From Microbulbifer halophilus (GTDB lineage Bacteria > Pseudomonadota > Gammaproteobacteria > Pseudomonadales > Cellvibrionaceae), in the NCBI RefSeq assembly GCF_026183675.1, contig NZ_JAPIVK010000014.1, positions 1-64,000 of the forward strand: a stretch of DNA of 64,000 nucleotides. Direction: 5' to 3'. The notes below the pieces were generated by a model. That model saw only the letters and a program-made list of their open reading frames with translations. It did not search any database and was not told the DNA's origin. The position numbers and the translations under genes were made by a program. This document shows, one piece after another, positions 25,819 through 36,501 of the stretch. How positions within the stretch are numbered: the stretch's first letter is position 1; every line of letters starts with the position of its first letter.

Positions 25819-26124
25819 TTAAATATTCATGTCAACCGCAGCTGCAAGCGACCAGCAAACAGCAACTCCTGACAAAATGAGTATTACTACTTTACTTGGG
25901 ACTTGGATTCCAGCATACGGACCAATTTCCTTACCTTCGATACCAAACACAACCTTTCTTCTGCTGTCAGCAACTCCTTGGAGGATGTAGTAGAAAACAG
26001 GGCCCGTAGCAATATAGAACGAAAACCAAGCAATAGCCTTTGCTGCAGAAACACTTCTGCTAAAGAACGCGAATTTTATAAACATGGATAGCGGTGAAAC
26101 TTGAGAGGCTAATTTTAAAAACAT
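25819..26124 (-). CDS. Small hypothetical membrane protein
   Basis: A 101-residue ORF with two predicted membrane segments (about residues 30-50, AIAWFSFYIATGPVFYYILQ, and 78-95, VVILILSGVAVCWSLAAA) separated by a charged loop. It starts at ATG 26124 after a weak GTAGAG. I do not recognise a family. AT-rich codon use fits the accessory stretch rather than the core genes. Its hydrophobic pattern makes it more credible than the other small ORFs nearby. Confidence 0.5.
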   Translation of the reverse strand: MFLKLASQVSPLSMFIKFAFFSRSVSAAKAIAWFSFYIATGPVFYYILQGVADSRRKVVFGIEGKEIGPYAGIQVPSKVVILILSGVAVCWSLAAAVDMNI

Positions 26125-26859
26125 AATTTTCTCTACGCAGGCATATCACGATTTATATCGTGGTTGTTACGATTGATATCCTGCCGTCTGATATTTTCTG
26201 ATTGATTTCATGGCAGAATGACCCAGAGGGCCCGTGCCGCTGAGCGCTTAGCCAATATTAGATGATCGTTCCAGTTGTCGAAAATAGTCGTCACGACTGA
26301 TATCCCTGAATCCATAGATTCTTGGTAACCGCTTGATTTATAAATTTTCTCAGCGAATTGGCGCTCTGGTAAAGATCACAGTCGCCACGGCTGGAATGCC
26401 GGGCCGAACACAGTCATTCTCGCTGCAAGGTGTGGTGATATGCAGAGCGGTTGCGGTTTGTGAGTGTTCGTGTCGCCACATCACTTGCCTCTGTAACCTT
26501 GGAAAGATCAAAGCTCTACGGATTTCTTGCCAAGAGACTTCCCCTTGGGCCTACTCTCCTATGTCGCTTGTGTCTAAATTGCGGCAGCCACGTAGTGTGA
26601 TGGACGTCACATTGTTCTTAATCGCTATTTATAACACGGGCAATTGTGTGGTGGGCAGTGCTGTGATGTCGGTGACGGAGTCTCGTAATAGATAGTGATT
26701 GAATATGTGAGCAATCACATACTTGGGGCGTTATTGTAGAGCCGGCTTAGTGTGCCGTTCCATATCGACCGCTCCAACCTGGTGGTGGCGGTGTTGCTGA
26801 CGACGCATGTGGGCTCGGTGAGTGAGAGCGCGCATCGACGGTTCCGCGGCCAACGGCTA
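26125..26859. other. Gene-poor stretch downstream of the ABC-F gene
   Basis: About 735 bases. The longest ORF (26333-26695, plus strand) has an unlikely composition and no ribosome site, so I leave it out. Near 26754-26830 the plus strand reads VPFHIDRSNLVVAVLLTTH, which looks like a protein fragment I cannot name. No repeats were recognised. Confidence 0.4.
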
Positions 26860-28416
26860 CTACAACGCCAACTCCCCATTGATCCCAACCGCCTCCACAA
26901 ACACCGGATCGTGGCACACCAGCAGGAAACTGCCGGGATAGTCCCGCAGCGCCGTTTCTAGCAGCCGACGGGAATCCAGGTCCAGGTGGTTATCTGGTTC
27001 GTCCAGCAGTAACAGGTCCGGGGCGCGACTGCCGCGGGTGGTGGCCAGCAGCGCCACTTTTAGGCGCTCGCCGCCGCTCAGGGTGTTGAGCGGGCGCAGG
27101 GCCAGGTCGCCGCGCAGGTTGAGGCTGCCGAGGGCGGTGCGCCAGTAGGTGCTGTCCCTGTCCGGGTGCAGCCGGCGCAGGTTGTCCAGCGCGGAACTGT
27201 CGCCGTCCAGCAGGCTGAATTCCTGGTTCAGGTACAGGCAGCTGCCGTGGCGGTGACAGTGGCCGGCGGCGGGTTGCAGTGCGCCGCTGATAACTTTCAG
27301 CAGTGTGGATTTGCCGCTGCCGTTGGCGCCAGTGAGTTGCCAGCGGGCGCCGCTGTGCAGGGTCAGTGAGATCGGCTGCTGCCGGCCGTAGGGCAGGCGC
27401 AGGTTTTCCAGATGCAGGCGCGGACCGCCGCGCAGGCCGCTGCGGGTTACCGATAGTTGCTGCATGCGTTGTTGCGTCAGTGCGCTTTTCTCCTCGCCCA
27501 GTTTTTGCTGCAACTGGTCGCTGCGTTGGGCAAACTGCTGTTTGACCCTGCCCAGGCTTTGGCCGGCGCGGTCTTTGCGGGCATCCAGCAGTAGTTTGCT
27601 CTGCGAGCCGCGCTGGCTCCTGCCGTGGCGCTGTCGCTGTGCGGCGCGCTGCAGGGCTTTCTGCCGCTGGCGTTCGCTCTGTTGTATTTCCTGGCGGGCA
27701 TTTTCCACGCGCTGTTCGGCGCCGGCGATTTCCGCATCGCGCACGCGGCGGTAGAAGCTGTAGTTGCCGCCGTATTGTCGCAGGCCCTTCTCCCCCAGTT
27801 CGAACAGGTTGTGGGCGCATTCCAGGAGTTCGCGATCGTGGCTGGCCACCAGCGCGCCGGCCGGGTGCTGTTGCAATTGCTCCCGCAGCCAGGCGCGGCC
27901 CTGCCGGTCCAGGTGGTTGCTGGGTTCGTCCAGCAGCAGATAGCAATCTCGCTGCATAAAGGCGGCGGTCAGCGCCAGCCGGGTGCGCTGGCCGCCGCTC
28001 AGTGTCGAGACGGGTGACTCCAGCGGGCAATCCAGGCCGGCGGTATCCAGTTGCTGTTGCCAGAGTGCGGGCAGGTGCCAGTGGTCCGCCACGGCGGCCA
28101 GGTCGGCCTCGTCGCCGCGCCCCTGTTCGATACGCCGGAAACGGTCGAACAGGCCATCGGCATCCAGGCAGTCCACCACCCGCGGGCCGCGCAGGCGCGC
28201 CAGCTGATCCAGCCGGTAGTGGGGGCGGTGCCAGTCGATACCGCCGCTGTCCGGCGGCCAGTGCCCGGCCAGCAGTTTCAGCAGCACGGACTTGCCGCGC
28301 CCGTTGGGGGCCACCAGGCCGCTGATGCCCGCGGGCAGGTTGGCGCTGAGGTTGTCGAGAATCGGCTTGTCGTCCAGCGTCAGGGAAATCTGGCTGATGG
28401 TGCAGATGCTTGTCAT
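26860..28416 (-). CDS. ABC-F family ATPase
   Basis: A 518-residue soluble protein with tandem ABC domains. The first Walker A is unusual (APNGRGKSVLLKLLAG) and the second is GANGSGKSTLLKVISG; signatures are LSGGQRTRLAL and LSGGERLKVAL; Walker B motifs are LLLDEPSNHLD and LLLDEPDNHLD. The linker (about 220-320) is strongly basic and glutamine-rich, as in ribosome- or RNA-binding ABC-F members. Start chosen at ATG 28416, right after GGAGGGG; the longer frame adds 125 residues overlapping the CoA-transferase region. Subfamily not assigned. Confidence 0.9.
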   Translation of the reverse strand: MTSICTISQISLTLDDKPILDNLSANLPAGISGLVAPNGRGKSVLLKLLAGHWPPDSGGIDWHRPHYRLDQLARLRGPRVVDCLDADGLFDRFRRIEQGRGDEADLAAVADHWHLPALWQQQLDTAGLDCPLESPVSTLSGGQRTRLALTAAFMQRDCYLLLDEPSNHLDRQGRAWLREQLQQHPAGALVASHDRELLECAHNLFELGEKGLRQYGGNYSFYRRVRDAEIAGAEQRVENARQEIQQSERQRQKALQRAAQRQRHGRSQRGSQSKLLLDARKDRAGQSLGRVKQQFAQRSDQLQQKLGEEKSALTQQRMQQLSVTRSGLRGGPRLHLENLRLPYGRQQPISLTLHSGARWQLTGANGSGKSTLLKVISGALQPAAGHCHRHGSCLYLNQEFSLLDGDSSALDNLRRLHPDRDSTYWRTALGSLNLRGDLALRPLNTLSGGERLKVALLATTRGSRAPDLLLLDEPDNHLDLDSRRLLETALRDYPGSFLLVCHDPVFVEAVGINGELAL

Positions 28417-28651
28417 AAGCCCCTCCGGGGTTCGGAGCGGGCGGCACGGAGGTCGGGATACGGATGGGGAGTTCGGAACTGCCTTGCGCCGCCTGCCACA
28501 GGAATTGCACAGCTCCGGTGCTGGAGCCAGTCGGTTTCCGGTGTGGTGCAGGCTTACTTCATCGGCGTAGGGGGTCCTGTGCGGGGTGGTGTGTTGAACG
28601 GTGGGGAGCTTAGCCGAAGGTGGCCGAGGTCGCAATGCGTCCTCTGCCTGA

Positions 28652-29857
28652 CTATTCGTTCGGCCAGCAGGTGCCGCCGCGGCGCTGGAGTTCCTCGACC
28701 TCGGTATTCGAATAGCCCAGGTTGCGCAGTATTTTCCGGGAATTCCTGCCCAGCGCGGCACCGGGATCGGGCACATCGGGTTTGTGACCATCGAACTGCA
28801 GCGGCGAACTGATCTGGCGGATCGGTTCGCCGTCCGTTCCCCTGGCTTCGCACAACATCTGCCGCTCCCGCATCAGCGCACTCTCCGAGGCCTCGCTGAA
28901 GTTCAGCACAGGCTCCACGCATGCATCACAGTTGGCGAAGCGGCGGGTCCATTCGTCCAGCGTTTCTGTGGCAATGGCGTTGGCGATATCGCGCTTCAGG
29001 GATTGCTGTTCTTCCGCTTGCAGAACTCGCTGTACCCACTCCGGATGGCCGAGGGTCTCGAAAAACTGCTGCGCGAACTGCGGCTCCAGGCTGCCCACGG
29101 ACAGGTAGCGGCCGTCGGCGGTGCGGTAGTAGTCGTAGTAGCTGCCACCGTTCAGCAGTTCGTCCTCCAGTTGAGGGTCGCCGGCGCCGGCCAGGGCGTT
29201 GGCGCCGCTGATGGCGTTCAGGGCGAAGGCGCAGTCGGTCATGCTGATATCGATATGGCTGCCCTCGCCGGTTTGTTGGCGCTGGTAAGCGGCGGCGAGG
29301 ATGCCCATGGCGGCGTGATGGGAACCGCCGGCGATATCGGCGATCTGGGTGCCGCTGAGGTTGGGGCCACTGTCGGTGCGGCCGGAGTAGCTGGCGAGGC
29401 CGGCGAGCGCCAGGTAGTTGATATCGTGGCCGGCGCGGTCCTTGAACGGGCCCGTCTGGCCGTAGCCGGTGATGGAGCAGTAGATCAGGTCCGGGCGGGT
29501 TTGTTTCAGGGTTTTGTAATCGAGGCCGAGTTTGTCCATCACGCCGGGGCGGAACTGCTCCAGCACCACGTCGTATTCCGCCAGCAGGCGGCGGATGATT
29601 TCTCCGGCCTTGGGGTCTTTCAGGTTCAGGGCCAGGGATTGTTTGTTGCGGTTGATGGTGGCGTGGGCGGCGGAGACCGGGTTTTCGGTTCCCACCATTG
29701 GCGGCAGGCCGCGGAGCATGTCCGGGCGGGTGGGGGACTCTATACGCAGGATCTCGGCGCCCATGTCGGCCAGGAGCATGGTGGCGTAGGGGCCCGGGAG
29801 GAGGGTGGAGAAGTCGAGGATTTTTAGGTCTTTCAGGGGGCCGTTTTTATTATTCAT
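28652..29857 (-). CDS. CaiB/BaiF (class III) CoA-transferase family protein
   Basis: A 401-residue protein of the family that moves CoA between acids or racemises 2-methylacyl-CoA. It has the family start LKILDFSTLLPGPYATMLLADMGAEILRIE, the catalytic-aspartate region HDINYLALAGLASY (about residues 143-156) and the CGxGQTGP-like SITGYGQTGPFKDRAGHD segment. The length fits alpha-methylacyl-CoA racemase as well as CoA-transferases. It lies downstream of three fatty-acid oxidation genes on the same strand and probably prepares an unusual acyl-CoA for that pathway. Confidence 0.88.
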   Translation of the reverse strand: MNNKNGPLKDLKILDFSTLLPGPYATMLLADMGAEILRIESPTRPDMLRGLPPMVGTENPVSAAHATINRNKQSLALNLKDPKAGEIIRRLLAEYDVVLEQFRPGVMDKLGLDYKTLKQTRPDLIYCSITGYGQTGPFKDRAGHDINYLALAGLASYSGRTDSGPNLSGTQIADIAGGSHHAAMGILAAAYQRQQTGEGSHIDISMTDCAFALNAISGANALAGAGDPQLEDELLNGGSYYDYYRTADGRYLSVGSLEPQFAQQFFETLGHPEWVQRVLQAEEQQSLKRDIANAIATETLDEWTRRFANCDACVEPVLNFSEASESALMRERQMLCEARGTDGEPIRQISSPLQFDGHKPDVPDPGAALGRNSRKILRNLGYSNTEVEELQRRGGTCWPNE

Positions 29858-30159
29858 AAGTTTTCTATGGTGAGTGATTCATAGAGTTTTGCGGTTCGCT
29901 ATGCCGGCGGAGTAGATCCGGTACCGGTATCCGGTGTGGCGGCATCGTTCTCTGGATTCCGGCCTGCGCCGGAACGACGATAACAGCGGTAGGAGCCGGC
30001 CGGCGACTGATGGGGCGCCGGCAGTGCCCTCTCCCCCGGCCCCACTGACTCGCGCCATCCATGGCGCTCGCCCGCTTCGCGGGCGCCTTCGGCGTCCAAA
30101 TTTGATCCCGTCAAATTTGTCCCGGTGGGAGAGGGGAGCTATGTTTTTGCTTTCCGGGG
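29858..30159. other. Repeat-bearing gap inside the acyl-CoA cluster
   Basis: About 300 bases between the CoA-transferase and acyl-CoA dehydrogenase genes. It holds degenerate CCGGTACCGG / CTGGATTCCGGCC repeat pieces related to the MITE interior (29890-29985) and the multi-hairpin repeat at 30048-30125. No gene was seen. The hairpins may uncouple expression of the two genes. Confidence 0.6.
30048..30125. repeat. Multi-hairpin repeat, copy 1
   Basis: A string of short palindromes: GCGCCATCCATGGCGC, CGCCCGCTTCGCGGGCG, GCCTTCGGC and CAAATTTG-type arms around a short loop. The same series occurs in reverse orientation at 62993-63070. Probably a REP-like element. Confidence 0.7.
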
Positions 30160-31305
30160 CTACTCCTTGAGTAGTTCCCGCGAAATAATCAGTTTCATGA
30201 TTTCGTTGGTGCCGGCGTAGATGCGCTGGACTCTGGCGTCGGCCCAGGCGCGGGCGATGGGGTATTCCCACATGTAGCCGAAGCCGCCGTGGAGTTGCAC
30301 GCATTCATCCAGCAGTTTGCACTGGAAATCGGTGGTCAGGTACTTGGCCTTGGCGGCGGTGCTGACGTCGAGTTCTTTATCGTAGTGCAGTTCCAGGCAG
30401 CGGTCGACGAAGACGCGCATGGTGGTCAGTTCGCTGTCCAGTTCCGCCAGTTTGAACTGGGTATTCTGGAAGGCGGCGATGGGTCTGCCGAAGGCCTTGC
30501 GCTCGCGCACGTAGTCGATGGTCCAGCCCAGCGCGGCCTCGGCGTTGGCGATAGCGTTGACGGCCACGCTGAGGCGTTCCTGTGGCAGTTCCTGCATCAG
30601 GTAGACAAAGCCCTGGCCCTCGCCGCCGAGCAGGTTTTCCGCTGGCACCTCGACGTCGTCGAAGAACAGTTCCGAGGTGTCTTGGGCCTTCATGCCGATT
30701 TTTTCCAGGTTGGTGCCCTTCTTGAACCCGGCGCTGTCTGCTTCCACCAGTAGCAGGCTGACGCCGGAGGCGCCCTCTTCCGGATTGGTCTTGGCCACCA
30801 CCACTACCAGGTCGGCGTGCTGGCCGTTGGTGATAAAGGTCTTGGAGCCGTTCAGAATGTAGTGGTCGCCCTTTTTGATCGCGGTGGTGCGCACGCCCTG
30901 CAGGTCCGAGCCGGCGCCGGGTTCGGTCATGGCGATGGCGGTGACGATTTCGCCGCTGATGCATTTGGGCAGGTATTTCTGTTTCTGCTCCTCGGTGCCG
31001 TAGTTGACGATATAGGGCACGGCGATATCCGAGTGCAGGCCCCAGCCGATGCCGGTGAGGCCGGCGCGGGCGATCTCCTCGTCGACAATCGCGTTGTAGC
31101 CAAAGTCCAGTTCCAGGCCGCCGTAGGCTTCCGGCACCTGCGGGCACAGGAAGCCCATTTCGCCGGCCTTGTTCCACAGGGCGCGGTCCACCTGGCCGTC
31201 CTTTTCCCACTGGGCGTGGTGGGGGGCGGCCTCGTTTTCGAGGAATTTGCGTACCGTATCGCGAAACTGTTCGTGCTCTTCGTTGTAGACGGTTCTCGGG
31301 ATCAT
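30160..31305 (-). CDS. Acyl-CoA dehydrogenase
   Basis: A 381-residue FAD enzyme catalysing the first step of beta-oxidation. It has the ACAD signatures AMTEPGAGSDLQGVRTTA (about residues 127-144) and QLHGGFGYMWEYPIARAWADAR with YAGTNEIMKLIISREL near the C-terminus; the catalytic glutamate would be in this last region (TNEI). The length is typical. It lies 75 bases downstream of the FadJ-like gene on the same strand, and passes electrons to electron-transfer flavoprotein encoded elsewhere. Confidence 0.95.
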   Translation of the reverse strand: MIPRTVYNEEHEQFRDTVRKFLENEAAPHHAQWEKDGQVDRALWNKAGEMGFLCPQVPEAYGGLELDFGYNAIVDEEIARAGLTGIGWGLHSDIAVPYIVNYGTEEQKQKYLPKCISGEIVTAIAMTEPGAGSDLQGVRTTAIKKGDHYILNGSKTFITNGQHADLVVVVAKTNPEEGASGVSLLLVEADSAGFKKGTNLEKIGMKAQDTSELFFDDVEVPAENLLGGEGQGFVYLMQELPQERLSVAVNAIANAEAALGWTIDYVRERKAFGRPIAAFQNTQFKLAELDSELTTMRVFVDRCLELHYDKELDVSTAAKAKYLTTDFQCKLLDECVQLHGGFGYMWEYPIARAWADARVQRIYAGTNEIMKLIISRELLKE

Positions 31306-31380
31306 GGTTGTTCTCCGTTTTTTATTTCGATACTCGTCATGCCGGCACAGGCTCTTCGCCGGAATGACGAAAAATTACAG

Positions 31381-33516
31381 TTACTCATCGGTCAGTTGCT
31401 GTATCGACGCGGGTGGCGCGAAGCGCTCGCCGTAGGCATCTGCCAGTTGCTGCGCGCGGCGCTGGAATTCCGCCGGGCCATACTGGTTGATGTATTGCAG
31501 GGCGCCGCCGGTCCAGGACGGGAAGCCGATACCGAAAATGGAGCCGATATTGGCGTCGCGCACGTTGCGCAGAACACCTTCGTCATGGCAGCGCAGGGTC
31601 TCCACGGCCATGGCGAACAGCAGCCGCTCCTTGACGTCTTCCAGCGGCGGCTGGTTTTCGGCCAGCGGATACTCCTTCGCCAGCCCCTGCCACAGATGTT
31701 TCTTGCCTTTTTCGGGATAAGTATAGAAACCGCCGCCGGCGGCCTTGCCGGCGCGGCCCAGTTCCAGCATATGGTCCACTACCGGGTCCGCCGGGTGGGT
31801 GGTCGGTTTCCTGCCTTCGGCCTGAAGGTCTTCCACTGTCTGCTGGCGGATCTTGCCCATCAGTGTCAGTGAGACTTCGTCGCTGACCGCCAGCGGCCCC
31901 ACCGGGAAGCCCGCCAGGGAGGCGGCGTTCTCAATGGTGGCCGGGTTTACGCCTTCGCCGAGCATGGCGATGCCCTCGTTGGTGTAGCAGCCGAATACCC
32001 GCGAGGTGAAAAAGCCGCGGCTGTCGTTGACGACGATTGGCGTCTTGCCGATCTGCAGCACAAAGGCGAAGGCGCGGGCCAGGGTTTCGTCGCCGGTCTG
32101 TTCGCCGCAGATGATTTCCACCAGCGGCATCTTGTCCGCGGGAGAGAAGAAATGCAGGCCGATAAAGTTCTGCGGCCGCTCGGCGGCGCGGGCCAGGCCG
32201 GTGATCGGCAGGGTGGAGGTGTTGGAGGCGAAGACCGCATTGTCGTCGAGCTGCGCCTCCGCCTCGCGGGTGACTTCCGCTTTCAGGTTGCGGTTTTCGA
32301 ACACCGCCTCGATCACCAGCTCGCAGCCCTTCAGGTCGGCGGGATCGACGGTGGTCTGGATGCGGGACAGGACTGCCTGCATGCCCGCCTCGTCGATACG
32401 ACCGCGCTCCAGGCGTTTTTCCAGTGCGCGCACGGCGTAGGCCTTGCCCTGTTCCGCGGCGTCGAGGGAAACGTCCTTCAGCACCACTTCCACACCCTTG
32501 CCGGCACAGGCATAGGCGATCCCGGCGCCCATCATGCCGGCGCCGAGAATGCCGACTTTTTCGATCGGTGCCGTTTCGATATGGCGGGCTTTTTCCGGTA
32601 ATGAGGCGCCGGCCTTGATCGCGTTCAGTCCGAACCAGAAAGTGCCGATCATGTTTTTCGCCACCTGGCCGCAGGTCAGTTCGACAAAGTAGCGGGATTC
32701 GATCCGCGTGGCGGTATCGAAGTCCACCTGCGAGCCCTCGACCACCGTGGACAGTATCGCCTCCGGTGCCGGCATGCAGCCGTGGGTCTTTTTCGTCAGC
32801 ATCGCCGGTGCCACCACCAGCAGTTGCGCGTTTTTCAGGCTTTTGGCATCGCCGCCGGGCATGCGGTAGTCGGGTTTGTCCCAGGGCTGCTGCATCGGCT
32901 CATTGCTGTTGTCGAGCACGAAGCCGCGGGCCTGTTCCAGCAACTCGTCCGCGTCGGCGGCAATCCGATGCACCAGTCCCGCGTCCAGGGCCCGCTGTGG
33001 ATCCACCTGTTTTCCTTCCATCAGGTAGGGCAGCGAGTCCTGCATACCCAGCAGTCGCGGCATACGTACGCAGCCACCGCCGCCGGGCAACAGGCCCAGG
33101 GTGACTTCCGGCAGGCCGATCTTGACCTTGCGGCTGTCGATGGCGATCCGGTGGTGGCAGGCGAGCGCCAGTTCCCAGCCGCCGCCGAGGGCGGCGCCGT
33201 TGATCGCGGCCACCACCGGTTTGCCCTGGGTCTCCAGCCAGCGCAGGTCGGCTTTCAGCGCTTCGCAGTTTTCAAAAAAGGTCTGCGCCTCTTCGCGCTT
33301 CGCGGCGTAGAGGCCGTTCAGGTCGCCGCCGGCGAAAAAGGTGCTCTTGGCGGAGCGCAGGATAATGCCGGCGTAGTCGTCCTTCTGCAGTTGCTGCACC
33401 GCCTCGTGCAGGGAGTCGGTGAAGTCGCCGTCCATCACGTTGGCGGAGGCGTTGGGATTGTCCAGGATCAGGTGGACGATATTGTCGCTGTCTTTTTCCA
33501 GGCGAATGGATTTCAT
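31381..33516 (-). CDS. Multifunctional 3-hydroxyacyl-CoA dehydrogenase / enoyl-CoA hydratase (FadJ/FadB alpha type)
   Basis: A 711-residue bifunctional enzyme for the middle steps of beta-oxidation. The N-terminal hydratase/isomerase domain has GGDLNGLYAAKREEA and the oxyanion region INGAALGGGWELALACHH (about residues 105-122). The C-terminal dehydrogenase begins at about 310 with the NAD loop VGILGAGMMGAGIAY and has the catalytic segment IGLHFFSPADKMPLVEII. It ends 75 bases before the acyl-CoA dehydrogenase start, and its own start is 15 bases from the thiolase stop, so it forms an alpha-beta pair with the thiolase. Confidence 0.95.
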   Translation of the reverse strand: MKSIRLEKDSDNIVHLILDNPNASANVMDGDFTDSLHEAVQQLQKDDYAGIILRSAKSTFFAGGDLNGLYAAKREEAQTFFENCEALKADLRWLETQGKPVVAAINGAALGGGWELALACHHRIAIDSRKVKIGLPEVTLGLLPGGGGCVRMPRLLGMQDSLPYLMEGKQVDPQRALDAGLVHRIAADADELLEQARGFVLDNSNEPMQQPWDKPDYRMPGGDAKSLKNAQLLVVAPAMLTKKTHGCMPAPEAILSTVVEGSQVDFDTATRIESRYFVELTCGQVAKNMIGTFWFGLNAIKAGASLPEKARHIETAPIEKVGILGAGMMGAGIAYACAGKGVEVVLKDVSLDAAEQGKAYAVRALEKRLERGRIDEAGMQAVLSRIQTTVDPADLKGCELVIEAVFENRNLKAEVTREAEAQLDDNAVFASNTSTLPITGLARAAERPQNFIGLHFFSPADKMPLVEIICGEQTGDETLARAFAFVLQIGKTPIVVNDSRGFFTSRVFGCYTNEGIAMLGEGVNPATIENAASLAGFPVGPLAVSDEVSLTLMGKIRQQTVEDLQAEGRKPTTHPADPVVDHMLELGRAGKAAGGGFYTYPEKGKKHLWQGLAKEYPLAENQPPLEDVKERLLFAMAVETLRCHDEGVLRNVRDANIGSIFGIGFPSWTGGALQYINQYGPAEFQRRAQQLADAYGERFAPPASIQQLTDE

Positions 33517-33531
33517 TGTTGCGCTCTCCCC

Positions 33532-34740
<1,209 letters not shown>

Positions 34741-35034
34741 AGGGGAAGCCTCGCTGTTGCTGTCTTGTCATTATTATCGATTGTCGCTGCCGCAGTGGGC
34801 GCGGTATGGCTATAACCATAGTTCCGCCGAGCGGGTGCGCAATGATCAAAGGCATCAGCGGGGGTGACGCCGGGGAAGCTGGCGCCTGAGGACACAGGCT
34901 GCCGAAAAAATAAATGACCATAAAGACAGGGATGGATCGGGACCATCGGTTATTCGGAATCAAACTAATCCGATGGAACAGGTGCCATACACTCAGGAGA
35001 GGCGTTTAGTGGTTTTAAACGATGAGGTTTTACC

Positions 35035-36228
35035 ATGGCGGATGATTTACTGGACATGGCCGTGCGCCAGCTGGGGTCTTCAGGCATAGGCGCACTGGGC
35101 AGTGCGCTCGGGCTGCCCGAAGGCAAGGGAGAATCCGCGGTAAACACCGGGCTATCCACCGTACTGGCCGGGATGCTGCACAAGGGCAACAGTAAGACCG
35201 GCATGGCCTCCCTGTTCAATATGGTAACGGGCAGCAGCGGGCTCGACTTTTCCAATATCGCCGATGTGTTCGAGGATCAGGAGCAGATGAGCAGCCTGCA
35301 GAAGAGCGGCGGCAATATGCTGGAGACCATCTTCGGTGACAAGTCGGGCGATGTGGGCAGTACGCTGTCCGGTTCGCTGGGGCTCAGTGGCGGCACCGGC
35401 GGCAGCCTGCTGAAAGTGGCCGCGCCGGTGGTGATGTCGCTGCTGGGCAAACTGGTAAAGAGCAAGGGGCTGGATATTTCCGGCCTGGGATCACTGCTCC
35501 TGGGGCAGAAATCCCATATTAAAGGCCATCTCCCCGACGGCCTGCTGAAGCAGCTCGGCGTTTCCGATTTCGGAAAGCTGGGCGAGGGCCTGGAAACCCA
35601 CGGCCACGAAGAGCCACAAGAGGCGCGCCCGGAGGCGGTACAGCACAAGCGGGAAAAGAAACGCGGCAGTTTCGGTAAGTGGTTCTGGCCGCTGTTGATT
35701 GCGCTCGCCGCGCTCTACGCACTGAATATGTGCGCGAAGAAAGACGAGGTGGAGGACCAGCCCGGCCAAGTGATTCTCGAGGAAGAGACCACCATGACCG
35801 AGACGCCGGACGGCACCATGGGTGACACCGCCGACTTCTCCACCAGCTTTCGGGAATATATCGACAGCGCCTCGCGGGATCCGAACAGGGAATTCCCGCT
35901 GACGATCGAATTCGACAAAGGCAGCGCCGAGGTCACCGGTGCCTCAACGCCGGATGTGGAAGCGCTGGCGACAATCCTGCAGGAAAACGAGGGCCTGACT
36001 GTCGCTGTCGAGGGGCACACGTCCGGCGAGGGCGACGAGGCGCGCAACCAGCAGCTGTCCCAGGAGCGCGCCAATGTCGTGCGCCAGATGCTGGTGAACA
36101 AGGGGATCGACGGCAGCCGCATCACCGCAACCGGTATGGGGTCCGCCAAGCAGGTTGCGGATGACAGTACCGAGGAAGGCCGCGAGAAAAACCGCCGCAT
36201 CAGTGTGCGGGTGGTGAATTTCGAATAA
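35035..36228 (+). CDS. DUF937 domain - transmembrane - OmpA-like fusion protein
   Basis: A 397-residue protein with an unusual order. Residues 1-180 resemble the alanine/glycine/leucine-rich DUF937 (YidB-like) domain. A basic stretch and one membrane helix (FWPLLIALAALYALNM, about 217-232) follow. Residues about 295-397 form an OmpA-like peptidoglycan-binding domain (IEFDKGSAEVTG, VEGHTSGEGDEARNQQLSQERA, NRRISVRV). There is no signal peptide, so the N-terminal domain should be cytoplasmic and the OmpA domain periplasmic, tethering the inner membrane to the wall. A strong terminator follows. Confidence 0.85.
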   Translation: MADDLLDMAVRQLGSSGIGALGSALGLPEGKGESAVNTGLSTVLAGMLHKGNSKTGMASLFNMVTGSSGLDFSNIADVFEDQEQMSSLQKSGGNMLETIFGDKSGDVGSTLSGSLGLSGGTGGSLLKVAAPVVMSLLGKLVKSKGLDISGLGSLLLGQKSHIKGHLPDGLLKQLGVSDFGKLGEGLETHGHEEPQEARPEAVQHKREKKRGSFGKWFWPLLIALAALYALNMCAKKDEVEDQPGQVILEEETTMTETPDGTMGDTADFSTSFREYIDSASRDPNREFPLTIEFDKGSAEVTGASTPDVEALATILQENEGLTVAVEGHTSGEGDEARNQQLSQERANVVRQMLVNKGIDGSRITATGMGSAKQVADDSTEEGREKNRRISVRVVNFE

Positions 36229-36242
36229 GCCTGTTACCGAAA

Positions 36243-36273
36243 CAAAAAATCCCCGCAGCCGCGGGGATTTTTG
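36243..36273 (+). terminator. Rho-independent terminator after the DUF937-OmpA gene
   Basis: AATCCCCGC-AGCC-GCGGGGATT hairpin followed by T residues, 15 bases past the stop codon. Confidence 0.92.
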
Positions 36274-36334
36274 CAGGGGCGCCCCTGTGCTTGACGGGCT
36301 GGCGCAAGTTGGGCTTCGCGGAGTTCGCTCCAGC

Positions 36335-36498
36335 CTAGTGTGCTGTGCGGGAAGTTCGCGAACAAAGGAGCACAGCCAAAGCGCTCAGATCAAGGCGAGA
36401 AAGCGCTGGACTAGCAGCGTTATTTCAAGCTTTCTCAACGCAGAGCTGGGCGCTTTGGCGCAGCGAACTGTTTGCGAACTTCCCGTACGGCACACTAG
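36335..36498. mobile_element. 164-bp palindromic element (MITE-like)
   Basis: Both ends carry CTAGTGTGC followed by GGGAAGTTCGC in inverted orientation (26 of the first 29 positions match). A second inner block (CCAAAGCGC..CAG) is also inverted, so most of the unit folds on itself. It has no ORF. It lies 3 bases from the stop codon of the AraC-type gene and could serve as its 3' hairpin. Confidence 0.7.
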
Positions 36499-36501
36499 AC
36501 A

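Noticed and set aside
26333..26695. 120-codon plus-strand ORF
   Set aside because: No ribosome site, unlikely cysteine-rich mixed composition and no relation to neighbours.
29890..31376. CCGGAATGACGA-type repeats at 29890-29985 and 31333-31376 as further MITE copies
   Set aside because: They share only the common CATTCCGG palindromic core and lack the MITE ends and interior order, so I list them only as degenerate repeat pieces.
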